Shown: positions 26,844-35,361 of the stretch, one piece after another
Numbering within the stretch: position 1 is the stretch's first letter
Layout: the number at the start of each line of letters is the position of its first letter
NCBI GenBank assembly: GCA_938010765.1
Contig: CALLVX010000054.1
Span: 1 to 35,677, forward strand
Length of the DNA stretch: 35,677 bases
Direction of reading: 5' to 3'
Origin: an uncultured Flavobacteriaceae bacterium
GTDB lineage: Bacteria; Bacteroidota; Bacteroidia; Flavobacteriales; Flavobacteriaceae
Position numbers and translations under genes: made by a program
The notes under the pieces: model-generated
What the model was told of the DNA's origin: nothing
Seen by the model: the letters and a program-made list of their open reading frames with translations, nothing else
The model's database searches: none

Positions 26844-29417
26844 ATGGCTGAAGGAGAAAAACTGATTCCTATTAATATTGAAGATGAAATGAAATCTGCC
26901 TACATCGATTATTCGATGTCGGTCATTGTGTCACGTGCCCTTCCCGATGTGCGGGACGGTTTGAAACCTGTTCATAGAAGAGTGCTATATGGCATGTATG
27001 AACTAGGGGTTAGATCGAGTAGTTCGCACAAGAAATCGGCCCGTATCGTTGGGGAGGTTTTGGGTAAATACCACCCTCATGGTGATACCTCGGTATATGA
27101 CTCAATGGTTCGAATGGCGCAGGAATGGAGTTTGCGCTATATGTTGGTAGATGGGCAGGGGAATTTCGGTTCTGTAGATGGTGATAGCCCGGCCGCAATG
27201 CGATATACAGAGGCGCGTATGCGAAAAATCGCCGATGACATGTTGGCCGATATTGACAAAGATACTGTAGATCATCAATTAAATTTCGATGATTCGTTGG
27301 AGGAGCCTACGGTACTCCCCGCTCGGGTCCCTAACTTATTGGTGAACGGTGCTTCGGGTATTGCAGTAGGTATGGCGACCAATATGCCTCCGCATAATCT
27401 AAGTGAAGTAATAGATGGTACCATAGCATATATCGATAACAATGATATTGAAATAGATGAGTTGATTACTCATATTAAAGCTCCCGATTTTCCTACTGGT
27501 GGAATCATATATGGATATGATGGTGTGAAAGAGGCTTTCCATACAGGGCGTGGAAGAGTTGTAATGCGAGCGAAGGCCACTTTTGAGGAAGTACAGGGCA
27601 GGGAGTGTATTATTGTGACAGAAATTCCTTATCAAGTCAACAAGGCCGATATGATCAAGAAGACGGCTGATCTGGTAAATGATAAGAAAATAGAGGGGAT
27701 AGCAACTCTTAGAGACGAGTCTGACCGTAATGGTATGCGAATCGTTTATATCTTAAAGCGTGATGCCATTCCCAATATTGTGCTCAACATGCTTTACAAA
27801 TATACGGCACTGCAAACTTCTTTTAGTGTTAATAATATTGCACTTGTTAACGGAAGGCCACGACTGCTCAATGTGAAAGAAATGATCCACTATTTTGTGG
27901 AACATCGCCATGAAGTGGTTGTAAGGCGCACGAAGTACGAATTGAAGAAGGCTGAAGATAGGGCGCATATCTTGGAAGGACTTATTATCGCATCTGACAA
28001 TATAGATGAGGTAATTGCCATTATTCGAGCATCTTCAAATGCAGATCAGGCAAGGGAGAACTTGATTGAACGCTTTAAGTTGTCCGAGATACAGGCGAAA
28101 GCGATCGTAGAAATGCGATTGCGACAGTTAACAGGCTTGGAACAGGATAAATTACGTGCCGAATATGACGAAATTATCAATACTATTGCCGACTTAAAAG
28201 ATATCTTAGATCGCAAGGAGCGGCGAATGAACATTATAAAGGATGAGCTTCTTGAGGTAAAAGATAAGTATGGTGATGAGCGGCGTTCTGAAATTAATTT
28301 TGCGGGCGGTGATTTAAGCATCGAGGACATGATCCCAGATGAGCAGGTCGTCATTACCATTTCACATGCGGGATATATCAAAAGAACCCCATTGTCCGAA
28401 TACAAGACCCAAAATAGGGGGGGGGTAGGACAAAAAGCGTCCTCAACCAGAAACGAAGATTTTCTTGAACATCTTTTCGTTGGTACCAACCACCAATACA
28501 TGTTGTTCTTTACGCAAAAAGGAAAATGTTTCTGGATGCGGGTCTACGAAATTCCGGAAGGCAGTAGAACTTCAAAGGGAAGGGCCATTCAGAATTTGAT
28601 CAATATTGAACAGGACGATATGGTCAAAGCCTTTATATGTACACAAGATTTAAAGGATGAAGAATATGTAAATAGCCATTATGTAATTATGGCTACCAAG
28701 AAAGGAGTTGTTAAAAAGACTTCCTTGGAACAGTACTCGCGACCTCGTCAAAATGGAATCAATGCCATTGGCGTACGAGAAGGTGATGAACTTTTAGAAG
28801 CAAAGCTGACAACGGGAACTAGTCAAATTTTCCTAGGGCTCAAATCAGGAAAAGCAATCCGCTTCGAGGAGAGTAAAACGAGACCCATGGGACGTAATGC
28901 ATCTGGTGTAAGAGGTATTACCCTTACCAATGATGCCGATGAAGTGATAGGTATGGTTTCAGTACATGATTTTGATGAAAATATCCTAGTAGTTTCAGAG
29001 AATGGTTATGGAAAACGGTCTAGTATTGAAGACTATCGTATTACTAATAGAGGTGGTAAAGGAGTAAAAACAATTTCGATTACTGATAAGACAGGAGGGT
29101 TGGTATCGATTAAGAACGTATCCGATTTGGATGATCTGATGATCATCAATAAATCGGGCATTGCCATACGAATGAGCGTAGAGGATCTACGGGTAATGGG
29201 GCGTGCCACGCAGGGTGTGAAACTGATCAATATCAAAGGAAACGACTCTATCGCCGCAGTTGCCAAAGTAATGAAAGACGAAGATACGCTAGAGGAGGCT
29301 GAAATCAATGATATAGAGGTGAACACCGAGGATGGCACGGCTCTTGATAATGAGGGTATAGATGAAACAAATGAGGGTGCCGATGAAACAAATGAGGGTA
29401 CCGATGAAACAAAATAA
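26844..29417 (+). CDS. gyrA: DNA gyrase subunit A
   Basis: 857 aa. The breakage-reunion domain has [21 protein letters not shown], catalytic tyrosine Y121 in [10 protein letters not shown], and the quinolone-region segment [10 protein letters not shown] (T82 and D86 at the positions of E. coli S83 and D87). The C-terminal beta-pinwheel domain has a GyrA-box-like QNRGGVGQ and later NRGGKG repeats. With GyrB it introduces negative supercoils. Odd points: the GyrA-box codons contain a run of nine G (28417-28425), and the acidic C-terminal tail ends in a 21-bp tandem repeat (ETNEG units). Followed 34 bp later by a TPR-protein gene, likely the same transcript. Confidence 0.97.
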   Translation: MAEGEKLIPINIEDEMKSAYIDYSMSVIVSRALPDVRDGLKPVHRRVLYGMYELGVRSSSSHKKSARIVGEVLGKYHPHGDTSVYDSMVRMAQEWSLRYMLVDGQGNFGSVDGDSPAAMRYTEARMRKIADDMLADIDKDTVDHQLNFDDSLEEPTVLPARVPNLLVNGASGIAVGMATNMPPHNLSEVIDGTIAYIDNNDIEIDELITHIKAPDFPTGGIIYGYDGVKEAFHTGRGRVVMRAKATFEEVQGRECIIVTEIPYQVNKADMIKKTADLVNDKKIEGIATLRDESDRNGMRIVYILKRDAIPNIVLNMLYKYTALQTSFSVNNIALVNGRPRLLNVKEMIHYFVEHRHEVVVRRTKYELKKAEDRAHILEGLIIASDNIDEVIAIIRASSNADQARENLIERFKLSEIQAKAIVEMRLRQLTGLEQDKLRAEYDEIINTIADLKDILDRKERRMNIIKDELLEVKDKYGDERRSEINFAGGDLSIEDMIPDEQVVITISHAGYIKRTPLSEYKTQNRGGVGQKASSTRNEDFLEHLFVGTNHQYMLFFTQKGKCFWMRVYEIPEGSRTSKGRAIQNLINIEQDDMVKAFICTQDLKDEEYVNSHYVIMATKKGVVKKTSLEQYSRPRQNGINAIGVREGDELLEAKLTTGTSQIFLGLKSGKAIRFEESKTRPMGRNASGVRGITLTNDADEVIGMVSVHDFDENILVVSENGYGKRSSIEDYRITNRGGKGVKTISITDKTGGLVSIKNVSDLDDLMIINKSGIAIRMSVEDLRVMGRATQGVKLINIKGNDSIAAVAKVMKDEDTLEEAEINDIEVNTEDGTALDNEGIDETNEGADETNEGTDETK
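29361..29414 (+). repeat. 21-bp tandem repeat at the gyrA 3' end
   Basis: Copies at 29361-29381 and 29382-29402 differ by one base, and a partial copy follows at 29403-29414; a degenerate half-unit precedes at 29346-29360. Each encodes DETNEG plus one residue. The repeat keeps frame, so copy changes would alter only tail length. Confidence 0.9.
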
Positions 29418-29451
29418 TAATCAATTAACACTAATTTTTAATAATAGAGAA

Positions 29452-30714
29452 ATGAAAGCTAAATTTTTAATATTGATGACCATGTGTTTTACGATGGTCG
29501 GTTTTGCTCAAAAGAACGAGATCAAAGCAGCAGAAAAAGCACTTAAGGGAGGCGATTCCATGGCGGCCAAGACGGCCTTGGAAGGTGCTTCCGGAACTAT
29601 TTCCGGGGCAGATGCAAAATTGCAGGCCCAATATCACTTTATACGCGGTAAGGTTTACGCCGATCTGGCCAAAAAAGGTGACGCTGGTGCATTCAAAGAA
29701 GCGGCAGATTCTTTTCAGAATGTATTGGATGTTGAAGAAAAAAGTGGAAAGAAAAAATACACGGATGAAACGAAGCAGCGTATGCAGGCCGTTACGGCAG
29801 ATCTAGTGAACTCCGCTGTAGAGGACAATGCGAATAAAAAGTTCAAGGAAGCGGCAGAAAAATTATACATGAGCTATAAGCTAAGCCCTTTGGATACTTC
29901 TTATTTGTATTACGCTGCCAACAGTTCAGTGCAAGGAGGCGACTATGAGCAATCTCTTAAATTTTACAACGAGTTGAACGACGTTGGTTACGATGGTGGC
30001 GGTGTAAAGTATAAGGCTACCAATATTGCTTCGGGTCAGGTAGAAGAAATGGATCAGGTGCAACGTGATCTAATGGTAAAAGCAGGGACACATAGCGACC
30101 CTATTGAAGAAAAAATTCCTTCCAAAAAGTCCGAAATCGTAAAGAACCTTGCTTTGATCTATACTCAAGTAGGCCAGAATGACAAGGCTATCGAGGCATT
30201 TCAGAACGCTAGAAAGAGCAATCCAGATGATGTGAATTTGGTGTTGAGCGAGGCGAACCTTTATTATACGATGGGTGACAAGGACAAGTTTAAAACCCTT
30301 ATGTCAGAGGCTGCTGCAATGGCGCCAGACAATGCCGATTTACACTATAATATAGGAGTGATCGCTATGGAGCAAGGGAACATACAAGAGGCGCGTGCAT
30401 CGTATCTAAAGGCCTTGGAAATAGACCCCAATTATACGAACGCACAGTTAAACCTATCTACAACCTACGTAAATGAAGGAAATGGCCTGATAGATGAAAT
30501 GAACAGCTTAGGAAATTCTAGAAAAGATATTGCCCGTTACGACGAGTTAAAGCAGCAAAAAGATGATTTGTTCCAAAAAGGGGCAGACGTTCTTGAGGCG
30601 GCTTTGAAAGAAAAACCGGACAATCAAGGTGTCTTAACACAGTTAAAGAATATCTATGGTGCTATGGGGGACAATGATAACTTTATGAGATTAAAGAAGT
30701 TATTGGGAGAGTAA
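29452..30714 (+). CDS. Secreted tetratricopeptide repeat protein
   Basis: 420 aa starting at ATG 29452, where a signal peptide begins (MKAKFLILMTMCFTMVGFA, then QK). An ATG further upstream (29362) would overlap the gyrA coding end and lack a signal sequence. TPR-like helical pairs run through the protein, clearest around residues 225-330 (LALIYTQVGQNDKAIEAFQ, ADLHYNIGVIAMEQGN, ARASYLKALEIDPNY). Likely periplasmic scaffold or adaptor; specific partner unknown. Position directly after gyrA suggests cotranscription; a strong terminator follows. Confidence 0.87.
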   Translation: MKAKFLILMTMCFTMVGFAQKNEIKAAEKALKGGDSMAAKTALEGASGTISGADAKLQAQYHFIRGKVYADLAKKGDAGAFKEAADSFQNVLDVEEKSGKKKYTDETKQRMQAVTADLVNSAVEDNANKKFKEAAEKLYMSYKLSPLDTSYLYYAANSSVQGGDYEQSLKFYNELNDVGYDGGGVKYKATNIASGQVEEMDQVQRDLMVKAGTHSDPIEEKIPSKKSEIVKNLALIYTQVGQNDKAIEAFQNARKSNPDDVNLVLSEANLYYTMGDKDKFKTLMSEAAAMAPDNADLHYNIGVIAMEQGNIQEARASYLKALEIDPNYTNAQLNLSTTYVNEGNGLIDEMNSLGNSRKDIARYDELKQQKDDLFQKGADVLEAALKEKPDNQGVLTQLKNIYGAMGDNDNFMRLKKLLGE

Positions 30715-30734
30715 AGGTATTTTTTCAATATATA

Positions 30735-30769
30735 AAAAAAACCCTGATTGTTTCAATCGGGGTTTTTTT
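30735..30769. terminator. Bidirectional terminator between the TPR gene and the NlpC/P60-like gene
   Basis: A-run, ACCCTGATTG, loop TTT, CAATCGGGGT and T-run; one T-G wobble. It overlaps the stop codon of the minus-strand gene. Confidence 0.92.
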
Positions 30770-31517
30770 ATATCAACTTTTTTATGACTCTTAGCGAATG
30801 GGTGTAGCGGCCATGCTCTGTATTGAAAATACCAGTATGGTCTAAACGATCAATACGCACTTTCCCGTGTGAATGAATAATGTAGTTGTCATCCATTATA
30901 ATTCCCACATGATTTATTTCCCCCTCTTGATTATCAAAAAATGCCAAGTCACCGGCTTCACTTTCCTCTATGAAGCTCAAGGCATCTCCCTGAGTAGATT
31001 GCTGTTGTGCGGTGCGAAGCAAAGCATGTCCGTTAATTTTATAGACCATTTGACTAAGTCCGGCGCTGTCGATACCGAAAGGGCTTTTTCCGCCCTTTAA
31101 AAAGGGCGCGTTAAGGTAGTGGAGCGCAGTTTGGATCAGCGATGGTTTTTCGGAACTTTCTGCCGAATCATCACTTTCGTAGCGATGGCTTAAGAATTTA
31201 ACGGAATGTACAGAGGATCCTAACAAAATTGGAAGCGAGCTTTTTTGATCTGTTACTGCCGACGATACCAAATCGGTCGCAAGTACCGGCTTGGAATTTT
31301 GAATCGTATTAAACTGTTCTTCTTGAATAAGGTTGATCTGATCCTTACTTACCCAACCCTCGCACGTATCGAAAGCGATGCGTATTTTACTATAGAATTT
31401 GCGATGTTCAAGTACTTTGAAATGTTCACCATAAAGTAGTTGAGTAACCATCTCTGAGGTCTCTTCGGGCGCATGGCGCACGGGAACGAGGCTAAGTGAA
31501 CAAATACCGTATTGCAT
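30768..31517 (-). CDS. C40 NlpC/P60-like protein with SH3 domain, catalytic Cys replaced by Ser
   Basis: 249 aa. N-terminal bacterial SH3-like domain (about 1-65: VPVRHAPEETSEMVTQLLYGE, GWVSKDQ), a middle linker domain, and a C-terminal NlpC/P60 fold (about 125-249). The expected D-C-S-G motif reads D150-S151-A-G; the codon is AGC, one base from TGC. The catalytic His of NH203VGI and the later H215/H217 are kept, as are GDLAFFDN and the QQS segment. As a peptidoglycan endopeptidase it would normally cut between D-Glu and a diamino acid; without the Cys it may be a binding-only or weak enzyme. No signal peptide is seen. It starts 25 bp after the thiolase stop, so is probably cotranscribed. Confidence 0.85.
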   Translation of the reverse strand: MQYGICSLSLVPVRHAPEETSEMVTQLLYGEHFKVLEHRKFYSKIRIAFDTCEGWVSKDQINLIQEEQFNTIQNSKPVLATDLVSSAVTDQKSSLPILLGSSVHSVKFLSHRYESDDSAESSEKPSLIQTALHYLNAPFLKGGKSPFGIDSAGLSQMVYKINGHALLRTAQQQSTQGDALSFIEESEAGDLAFFDNQEGEINHVGIIMDDNYIIHSHGKVRIDRLDHTGIFNTEHGRYTHSLRVIKKLI

Positions 31518-31542
31518 TAGGCTTGGTTAGAATGAAATCAGG

Positions 31543-32718
31543 TTAGTTTCTTTCCAAAACGAGTGCAGAGGCACCACCGCCGCCATTACATATGGCCGCA
31601 GCTCCAAGTTTTGCATTTTTTTGTTGTAAGGTGTGTAGCAAGGTAACCAGAATTCTAGCTCCTGAGCATCCTAAGGGGTGTCCCAAAGAAACCGCTCCAC
31701 CATTTACATTCACTTTATCATCTGTAAGGCCTAGCAATTTCATATTTGCCAGTCCTACCACTGCGAATGCCTCATTAAATTCAAAGTAATCGACACTTTC
31801 AATAGAAACACCAGCCTTGTCCAAGGCTTTGGGAAGTGCCTTTGCTGGAGCTGTGGTAAACCATTTTGGCTCCTGTGCCGCATCGGCATACCCTTTTACG
31901 GTGGCCAATGGTTCTAGATTCAGTTCGTTTGCTTTTTCGGCACTCATTAAGATTATTGCCGCGGCACCATCGTTAATGGTCGATGCGTTTGCGGCCGTAA
32001 CGGTACCGTCTTTTGAGAATGCTGCTCGCAGGTTCGGTATTTTCTCCAGGAATACATTTTTGAACTCTTCGTCTTCTTTAACTACTATGGGTTCGCCCCG
32101 TCGTTGAGGAACCGAAACGGGAACTACTTCAGCATCAAATCGCCCGTTTTTCCATGCATCAGCGGATCTTTGGTAAGATTGTATTGCAAATGCGTCTTGT
32201 TCTTCCCTGCTAAAATTATGTTCTGTAGCACAGAGATCGGCACATACTCCCATAGCTTGTTGGTCATAAACATCTACCAAACCATCTTTTTGCATGCCAT
32301 CTATCATAGAAGACGGGCCAAATTTTTGCCCCGTTCTCATTTGAACATAGTGAGGGATAAGGCTCATATTTTCCATTCCTCCTGCAACAACAATAGTAGC
32401 ATCACCCAAAGCGATTGCCTGCGCTCCCTGCATTACGGCTTTCATTCCAGAGGAGCATACTTTATTTATAGTAGTACAAGGAACTGAATCGGGAATACCT
32501 GCATAGATTGCGGCCTGTCTTGCTGGTGCCTGTCCGGTACCTGCTTGTACAACATGTCCCATGAGTACCTCTTCGACCAAAGTTGGGCTAAGATTTATCT
32601 TGTCTAGGGCCCCTTTAATCGCGATCGCCCCTAATTTTGGAGCTGGTACAGATGACAAAGCACCCATAAAACTACCAATTGGTGTTCGAACAGCAGCTAC
32701 AATAACAACCTCTTTCAT
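31543..32718 (-). CDS. Acetyl-CoA C-acetyltransferase (thiolase)
   Basis: 391 aa, standard thiolase length. Acyl-accepting C88 in INKVCSSGMKA; NEAFAV motif; GGAVSLGHPLGCSGAR with the catalytic His near 347; and second Cys C377 in ICNGGGGASA. It condenses or cleaves acetoacetyl-CoA; similarity cannot separate a biosynthetic from a degradative thiolase. First gene of a two-gene unit with the NlpC/P60-like gene. A 17-bp palindrome lies 33 bp upstream of its ATG. Confidence 0.94.
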   Translation of the reverse strand: MKEVVIVAAVRTPIGSFMGALSSVPAPKLGAIAIKGALDKINLSPTLVEEVLMGHVVQAGTGQAPARQAAIYAGIPDSVPCTTINKVCSSGMKAVMQGAQAIALGDATIVVAGGMENMSLIPHYVQMRTGQKFGPSSMIDGMQKDGLVDVYDQQAMGVCADLCATEHNFSREEQDAFAIQSYQRSADAWKNGRFDAEVVPVSVPQRRGEPIVVKEDEEFKNVFLEKIPNLRAAFSKDGTVTAANASTINDGAAAIILMSAEKANELNLEPLATVKGYADAAQEPKWFTTAPAKALPKALDKAGVSIESVDYFEFNEAFAVVGLANMKLLGLTDDKVNVNGGAVSLGHPLGCSGARILVTLLHTLQQKNAKLGAAAICNGGGGASALVLERN

Positions 32719-32750
32719 TTCCTTGTTTTTATTGATATTTAATGATAAAC

Positions 32751-32792
32751 ATATTTCGCCGAAATATAGCTCCGTAGATATAACCGAAATAT
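32751..32792 (-). promoter_or_regulatory. Operator-like palindrome upstream of the thiolase
   Basis: ATATTTCG-C-CGAAATAT (32751-32767) is a perfect inverted repeat, and a third CGAAATAT half-site sits at 32785-32792, 25 bp from its copy at 32760. On the minus strand the element contains TATATTTC, one base from TAnnTTTG, so it may overlap the promoter. Confidence 0.4.
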
Positions 32793-32896
32793 CGTGGCGT
32801 GTTTTCTATTAAAAAAATAGTCTTGCAAAATTAAGAAAATAAAGAAGAATGCAGGTAGTAGACTGATCAATAAGCCGTTTTGATCTTATATTTTTC

Positions 32897-32904
32897 TATT
32901 TTTG
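32897..32904 (+). promoter_or_regulatory. Putative -7 box for the 7TM-HD gene
   Basis: TATTTTTG, a perfect TAnnTTTG, 17 bp before the ATG at 32922. A TTTG occurs upstream at 32879-32882 but with only 14 bp spacing. The box position argues against a start upstream of 32922. Confidence 0.45.
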
Positions 32905-32921
32905 AATTAGATACCAGCTGC

Positions 32922-34970
32922 ATGCGAAAATTTTTCGATATTCTGTTTAAAAGCCAGTCGCTTATTTATAAGTATTTACTTTATCTAGCAAGTTTGTTTT
33001 GTATCGTATTTTTCTTTCCAAAGGGGGGGCAATTCAAATATGAATTTCAAAAAGGGAAACCTTGGCAATACGAAAACCTCTATGCGCCTTTTGATTTTTC
33101 GATCAAGAAGACCCAAAATGAAATTGAGAAAGAAAAAAAGGAAATCAATGCCATTCAACTTTCTTACTATAGGTACAACGATCAGGTGGTAAAAAAAGCA
33201 TATACCGATTTTGAAGCAAAATTCCCTCTGTTCTTCCCTGATCGAGATTACAATAAAAACCAGTTAAAGTCTTTACATACTGCAGGCAAAGAAGTTCTAA
33301 ACGAGGTTTATGCTTTTGGTATTTTACCCGAAGGTATTCAAACAAGCCAGTCAGAAGCTATTTACTTGGTTAAAAAAAACGAGGCGGATCGTGTTCAGTT
33401 TGAAAAGCTTTATGAACGTTCGGAGTTGGTCGTAGCAGTGAACCGTTTGTTACGGAATAAGGGACTGCGCAGCTTTTCAGATACCTATCAGAAACTTTTC
33501 ACCGACCTATTGAAGCCGAATGTGAAGTTAGATAAAAAACTTTCTGAAAATGCACAAAATGAAGCGCTTTCCCAGTTATCGAACACTCGTGGTACGGTAG
33601 ATGAGGGGAAGTTGATCGTTGCCAAAGGGGAAGTAGTCGAAGCTGGAAATTTTAAAATTCTAAATTCGTTAAAACAGGAATATGAATCAGAGCTATGGGC
33701 GGCCAGTAACTACTATTTTATTCTATTTGGCTATACTATTTTAGTAGCATTGGTGTTGATGATGCTACTTCTGTTCTTGAAGAAATACCGAACCGATATC
33801 TATCAGAACAATGTAAAGGTGACCTTCATTTTCTTTAATATACTCCTAATGGTTTTTGTGACTACCTTGGTGGTCAAATACAACGAGGCATACATCTTTG
33901 TAGTGCCCCTGTGTATACTTCCCCTAATTCTTAAAACGTTTTTCGATGCGAGGCTTGGGCTTTTTGTACATGTGCTCACCGTGCTGATTTTGGGCTTTGT
34001 AGTGCCAAGCAGTTTTGAATATATATTTTTGCAGATTATTGCAGGTATCGTAACCATCCTAACGGTTTCCGAGCTTTATAAACGTGCAAATCTCTTTATT
34101 TCGGTAGGGCAGATAACCTTGATCTATATTATTGGTTATTTAGCTTTCCATATCATCCGCGAAGGGAATCTAGATAATATTGTCTGGGCGACTTTAGGAC
34201 TTTTTTTGTTGAATGGAATGATTACCCTATTCGCACAGCCGTTGATCTATGCCTATGAAAAACTTTTCGGTCTAGTCTCGGATGTTTCATTGCTAGAACT
34301 TTCCGATACCAATTCAAGGTTATTAAAAGAATTAGGAAATAAGGCTCCCGGTACTTTTCATCATTCGTTGCAAGTGGCAAACCTCGCCGAGGCGGCGGCC
34401 AACGAAATTGGTGCCAATGCCATGCTGGTTAGGGTCGGAGCTTTGTATCATGATGTAGGTAAGATGAACCGCCCGACTTATTTTACCGAAAATCAGATTA
34501 CAAACGTAAATCCGCACGATGAACTTTCTGCAAAAGACAGTGCTAAGATTATCATTGACCATGTAATCGAAGGAATCGAAATCGCTAGAAAAAATAATAT
34601 TCCAGATAGGGTTATCGATTTTATTCGGTGTCATCATGGGACTACCATGGTTTATTATTTTTTTAAAAAACAGCAAGAAAGTGGGGGAGTCGTAAACGAG
34701 GAAGATTTCACCTACCCGGGACCAATTCCTTTTTCGAAAGAGACGGCCATATTGATGATGGCCGATTCGGTCGAGGCTGCGTCTAAAAGCCTAAAGAACC
34801 CTACTTTTTTGATAATCGACGAATTTGTCGACAAGATAATTGCGGGCCAAATGGCCGCTAAACAATTTTTAAATGCCGATATCACGTTTAAAGAGATAGA
34901 GAGTATCAAAAAAATCTTCAAACAAAAGCTGACGAATATTTATCATTTGCGAGTGGAATACCCAGAATAA
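32922..34970 (+). CDS. 7TM-HD phosphohydrolase, PgpH-like (probable c-di-AMP phosphodiesterase)
   Basis: 682 aa from ATG 32922. One N-terminal membrane helix (about 16-36), an extracytoplasmic 7TMR-HDED-type domain (about 45-255), several membrane helices (about 260-450, expected seven) and a cytoplasmic HD domain. Metal-binding residues visible: H480/H481 (GTFHHSLQ), H510-D511 (LYHDVGKM) and H571/H572 (RCHHGTT). Listeria PgpH of this architecture hydrolyses cyclic di-AMP; this role is inferred for the present protein. Divergent from the thiolase gene. No clear terminator follows before the tRNA region. Confidence 0.9.
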   Translation: MRKFFDILFKSQSLIYKYLLYLASLFCIVFFFPKGGQFKYEFQKGKPWQYENLYAPFDFSIKKTQNEIEKEKKEINAIQLSYYRYNDQVVKKAYTDFEAKFPLFFPDRDYNKNQLKSLHTAGKEVLNEVYAFGILPEGIQTSQSEAIYLVKKNEADRVQFEKLYERSELVVAVNRLLRNKGLRSFSDTYQKLFTDLLKPNVKLDKKLSENAQNEALSQLSNTRGTVDEGKLIVAKGEVVEAGNFKILNSLKQEYESELWAASNYYFILFGYTILVALVLMMLLLFLKKYRTDIYQNNVKVTFIFFNILLMVFVTTLVVKYNEAYIFVVPLCILPLILKTFFDARLGLFVHVLTVLILGFVVPSSFEYIFLQIIAGIVTILTVSELYKRANLFISVGQITLIYIIGYLAFHIIREGNLDNIVWATLGLFLLNGMITLFAQPLIYAYEKLFGLVSDVSLLELSDTNSRLLKELGNKAPGTFHHSLQVANLAEAAANEIGANAMLVRVGALYHDVGKMNRPTYFTENQITNVNPHDELSAKDSAKIIIDHVIEGIEIARKNNIPDRVIDFIRCHHGTTMVYYFFKKQQESGGVVNEEDFTYPGPIPFSKETAILMMADSVEAASKSLKNPTFLIIDEFVDKIIAGQMAAKQFLNADITFKEIESIKKIFKQKLTNIYHLRVEYPE

Positions 34971-35066
34971 TAGAAGTTTAGACGTTGTGTATTTACCCCT
35001 TTAGTACATAGCTCCTATGATAATTTTACGGGACCTGATTTTAAGGTAAAAAAAGTAAATAAATAG

Positions 35067-35098
35067 TTGCTTTATAGTATTGCAAAATTGTACATTTG
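35067..35098 (+). promoter_or_regulatory. Promoter of the tRNA-Ser cluster
   Basis: TTG (35067-35069), 21-bp spacer, TACATTTG (35091-35098, perfect TAnnTTTG). Predicted transcription start is about 30 bp before tRNA-Ser. Confidence 0.6.
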
Positions 35099-35133
35099 CA
35101 ACCGCTTAAGGGCGAAGTTCTTTAATAGAGTAT

Positions 35134-35222
35134 GGAGAGGTGCCTGAGTGGCCGAAAGGAGCGGTTTGCTAAATCGTCGTACCCTAACAAGGGTACCCAG
35201 GGTTCGAATCCCTGTCTCTCCG
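35134..35222 (+). tRNA. tRNA-Ser (anticodon GCU)
   Basis: 89-nt class II tRNA. Acceptor GGAGAGG / TCTCTCC with a G-T wobble as the last pair and discriminator G (35222). The anticodon loop TTGCTAA gives GCT at 35168-35170 with a five-pair stem; a long variable arm (TACCC / GGGTA) and T-arm CAGGG / CCCTG with TTCGAAT are present. No CCA is encoded. Reads AGC and AGU. Confidence 0.95.
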
Positions 35223-35231
35223 CAAGAATCT

Positions 35232-35279
35232 GTGAGAGATGGATTGTTTTTTATAGATGATTATCGGGGTGTAGCGTAG
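35232..35279 (+). pseudogene. Remnant of a GIY-YIG gene 3' end
   Basis: In frame, the sequence reads VRDGLFFIDDYRGVA then TAG, matching the end of the intact GIY-YIG protein (KREAKRFIDDHRGVA, TAG). The GAGAGA and TTTTATAGATGA blocks keep exactly the same spacing in both copies (nine bases). Nothing else of the older gene remains between it and tRNA-Ser. Confidence 0.55.
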
Positions 35280-35295
35280 CCCGGTTATCGCGCCG
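35249..35295 (+). repeat. Direct repeat, copy 1 (endonuclease 3' end plus tRNA-Pro 5' half)
   Basis: 45 of 47 bases equal 35577-35623: identical TTTTATAGATGA, two differing bases (TT against CC), then 33 identical bases starting ATCGGGGTGTAG and running to tRNA-Pro position 29 or so. The two copies are 328 bp apart. Confidence 0.95.
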
Positions 35296-35350
35296 TACCG
35301 AATTCTCGGGAGGACGCGGAGGTCGTCACGCTTGAGGCGTGACCACCCTA
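35265..35350 (+). other. Rearranged tRNA-Pro-like sequence (pseudo-tRNA or tRNA-like RNA)
   Basis: The first 31 bases equal the intact tRNA-Pro, including acceptor CGGGGTG and D-arm. The anticodon-loop segment is replaced by 19 bases without TGG; CGCGGAGGTCG after it is kept. The T-arm is replaced by a 7-bp hairpin (GTCACGC, loop TTGAG, GCGTGAC, 35325-35343). CACCCTA at 35344-35350 can still pair with the acceptor (five Watson-Crick pairs, one wobble). It cannot act as a normal tRNA-Pro. Confidence 0.7.
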
Positions 35351-35357
35351 GAGAATT
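35301..35357 (+). other. Nested stem-loop just before the GIY-YIG start codon
   Basis: AATTCTCGGG (35301-35310) can pair with CCC-TA-GAGAATT (35346-35357, TA bulged), enclosing the hairpin GTCACGC / GCGTGAC (35325-35343). The structure ends four bases before ATG 35362, so it could control translation, act as a terminator-like barrier, or be part of a mobile-unit end. Confidence 0.5.
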
Positions 35358-35361
35358 TTAA

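Noticed and set aside
28046..29431. Minus-strand open frames of 151 and 132 codons inside gyrA
   Set aside because: Antisense to conserved GyrA domains; Ser/Ile-rich shadow translations, the second being the reverse of the tandem repeat.
29362..29451. Upstream ATG for the TPR gene
   Set aside because: It would overlap the gyrA coding end and put 30 residues, including the translated tandem repeat, before the signal peptide; ATG 29452 starts the signal peptide exactly.
32880..32921. Upstream start for the 7TM-HD gene
   Set aside because: The segment contains the perfect TAnnTTTG box; ATG 32922 gives a normal N-terminus just before the first membrane helix.
35265..35350. A second functional tRNA-Pro
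   Set aside because: No TGG anticodon, enlarged anticodon loop region, no TTCGA T-loop, and an acceptor mismatch at the first pair.
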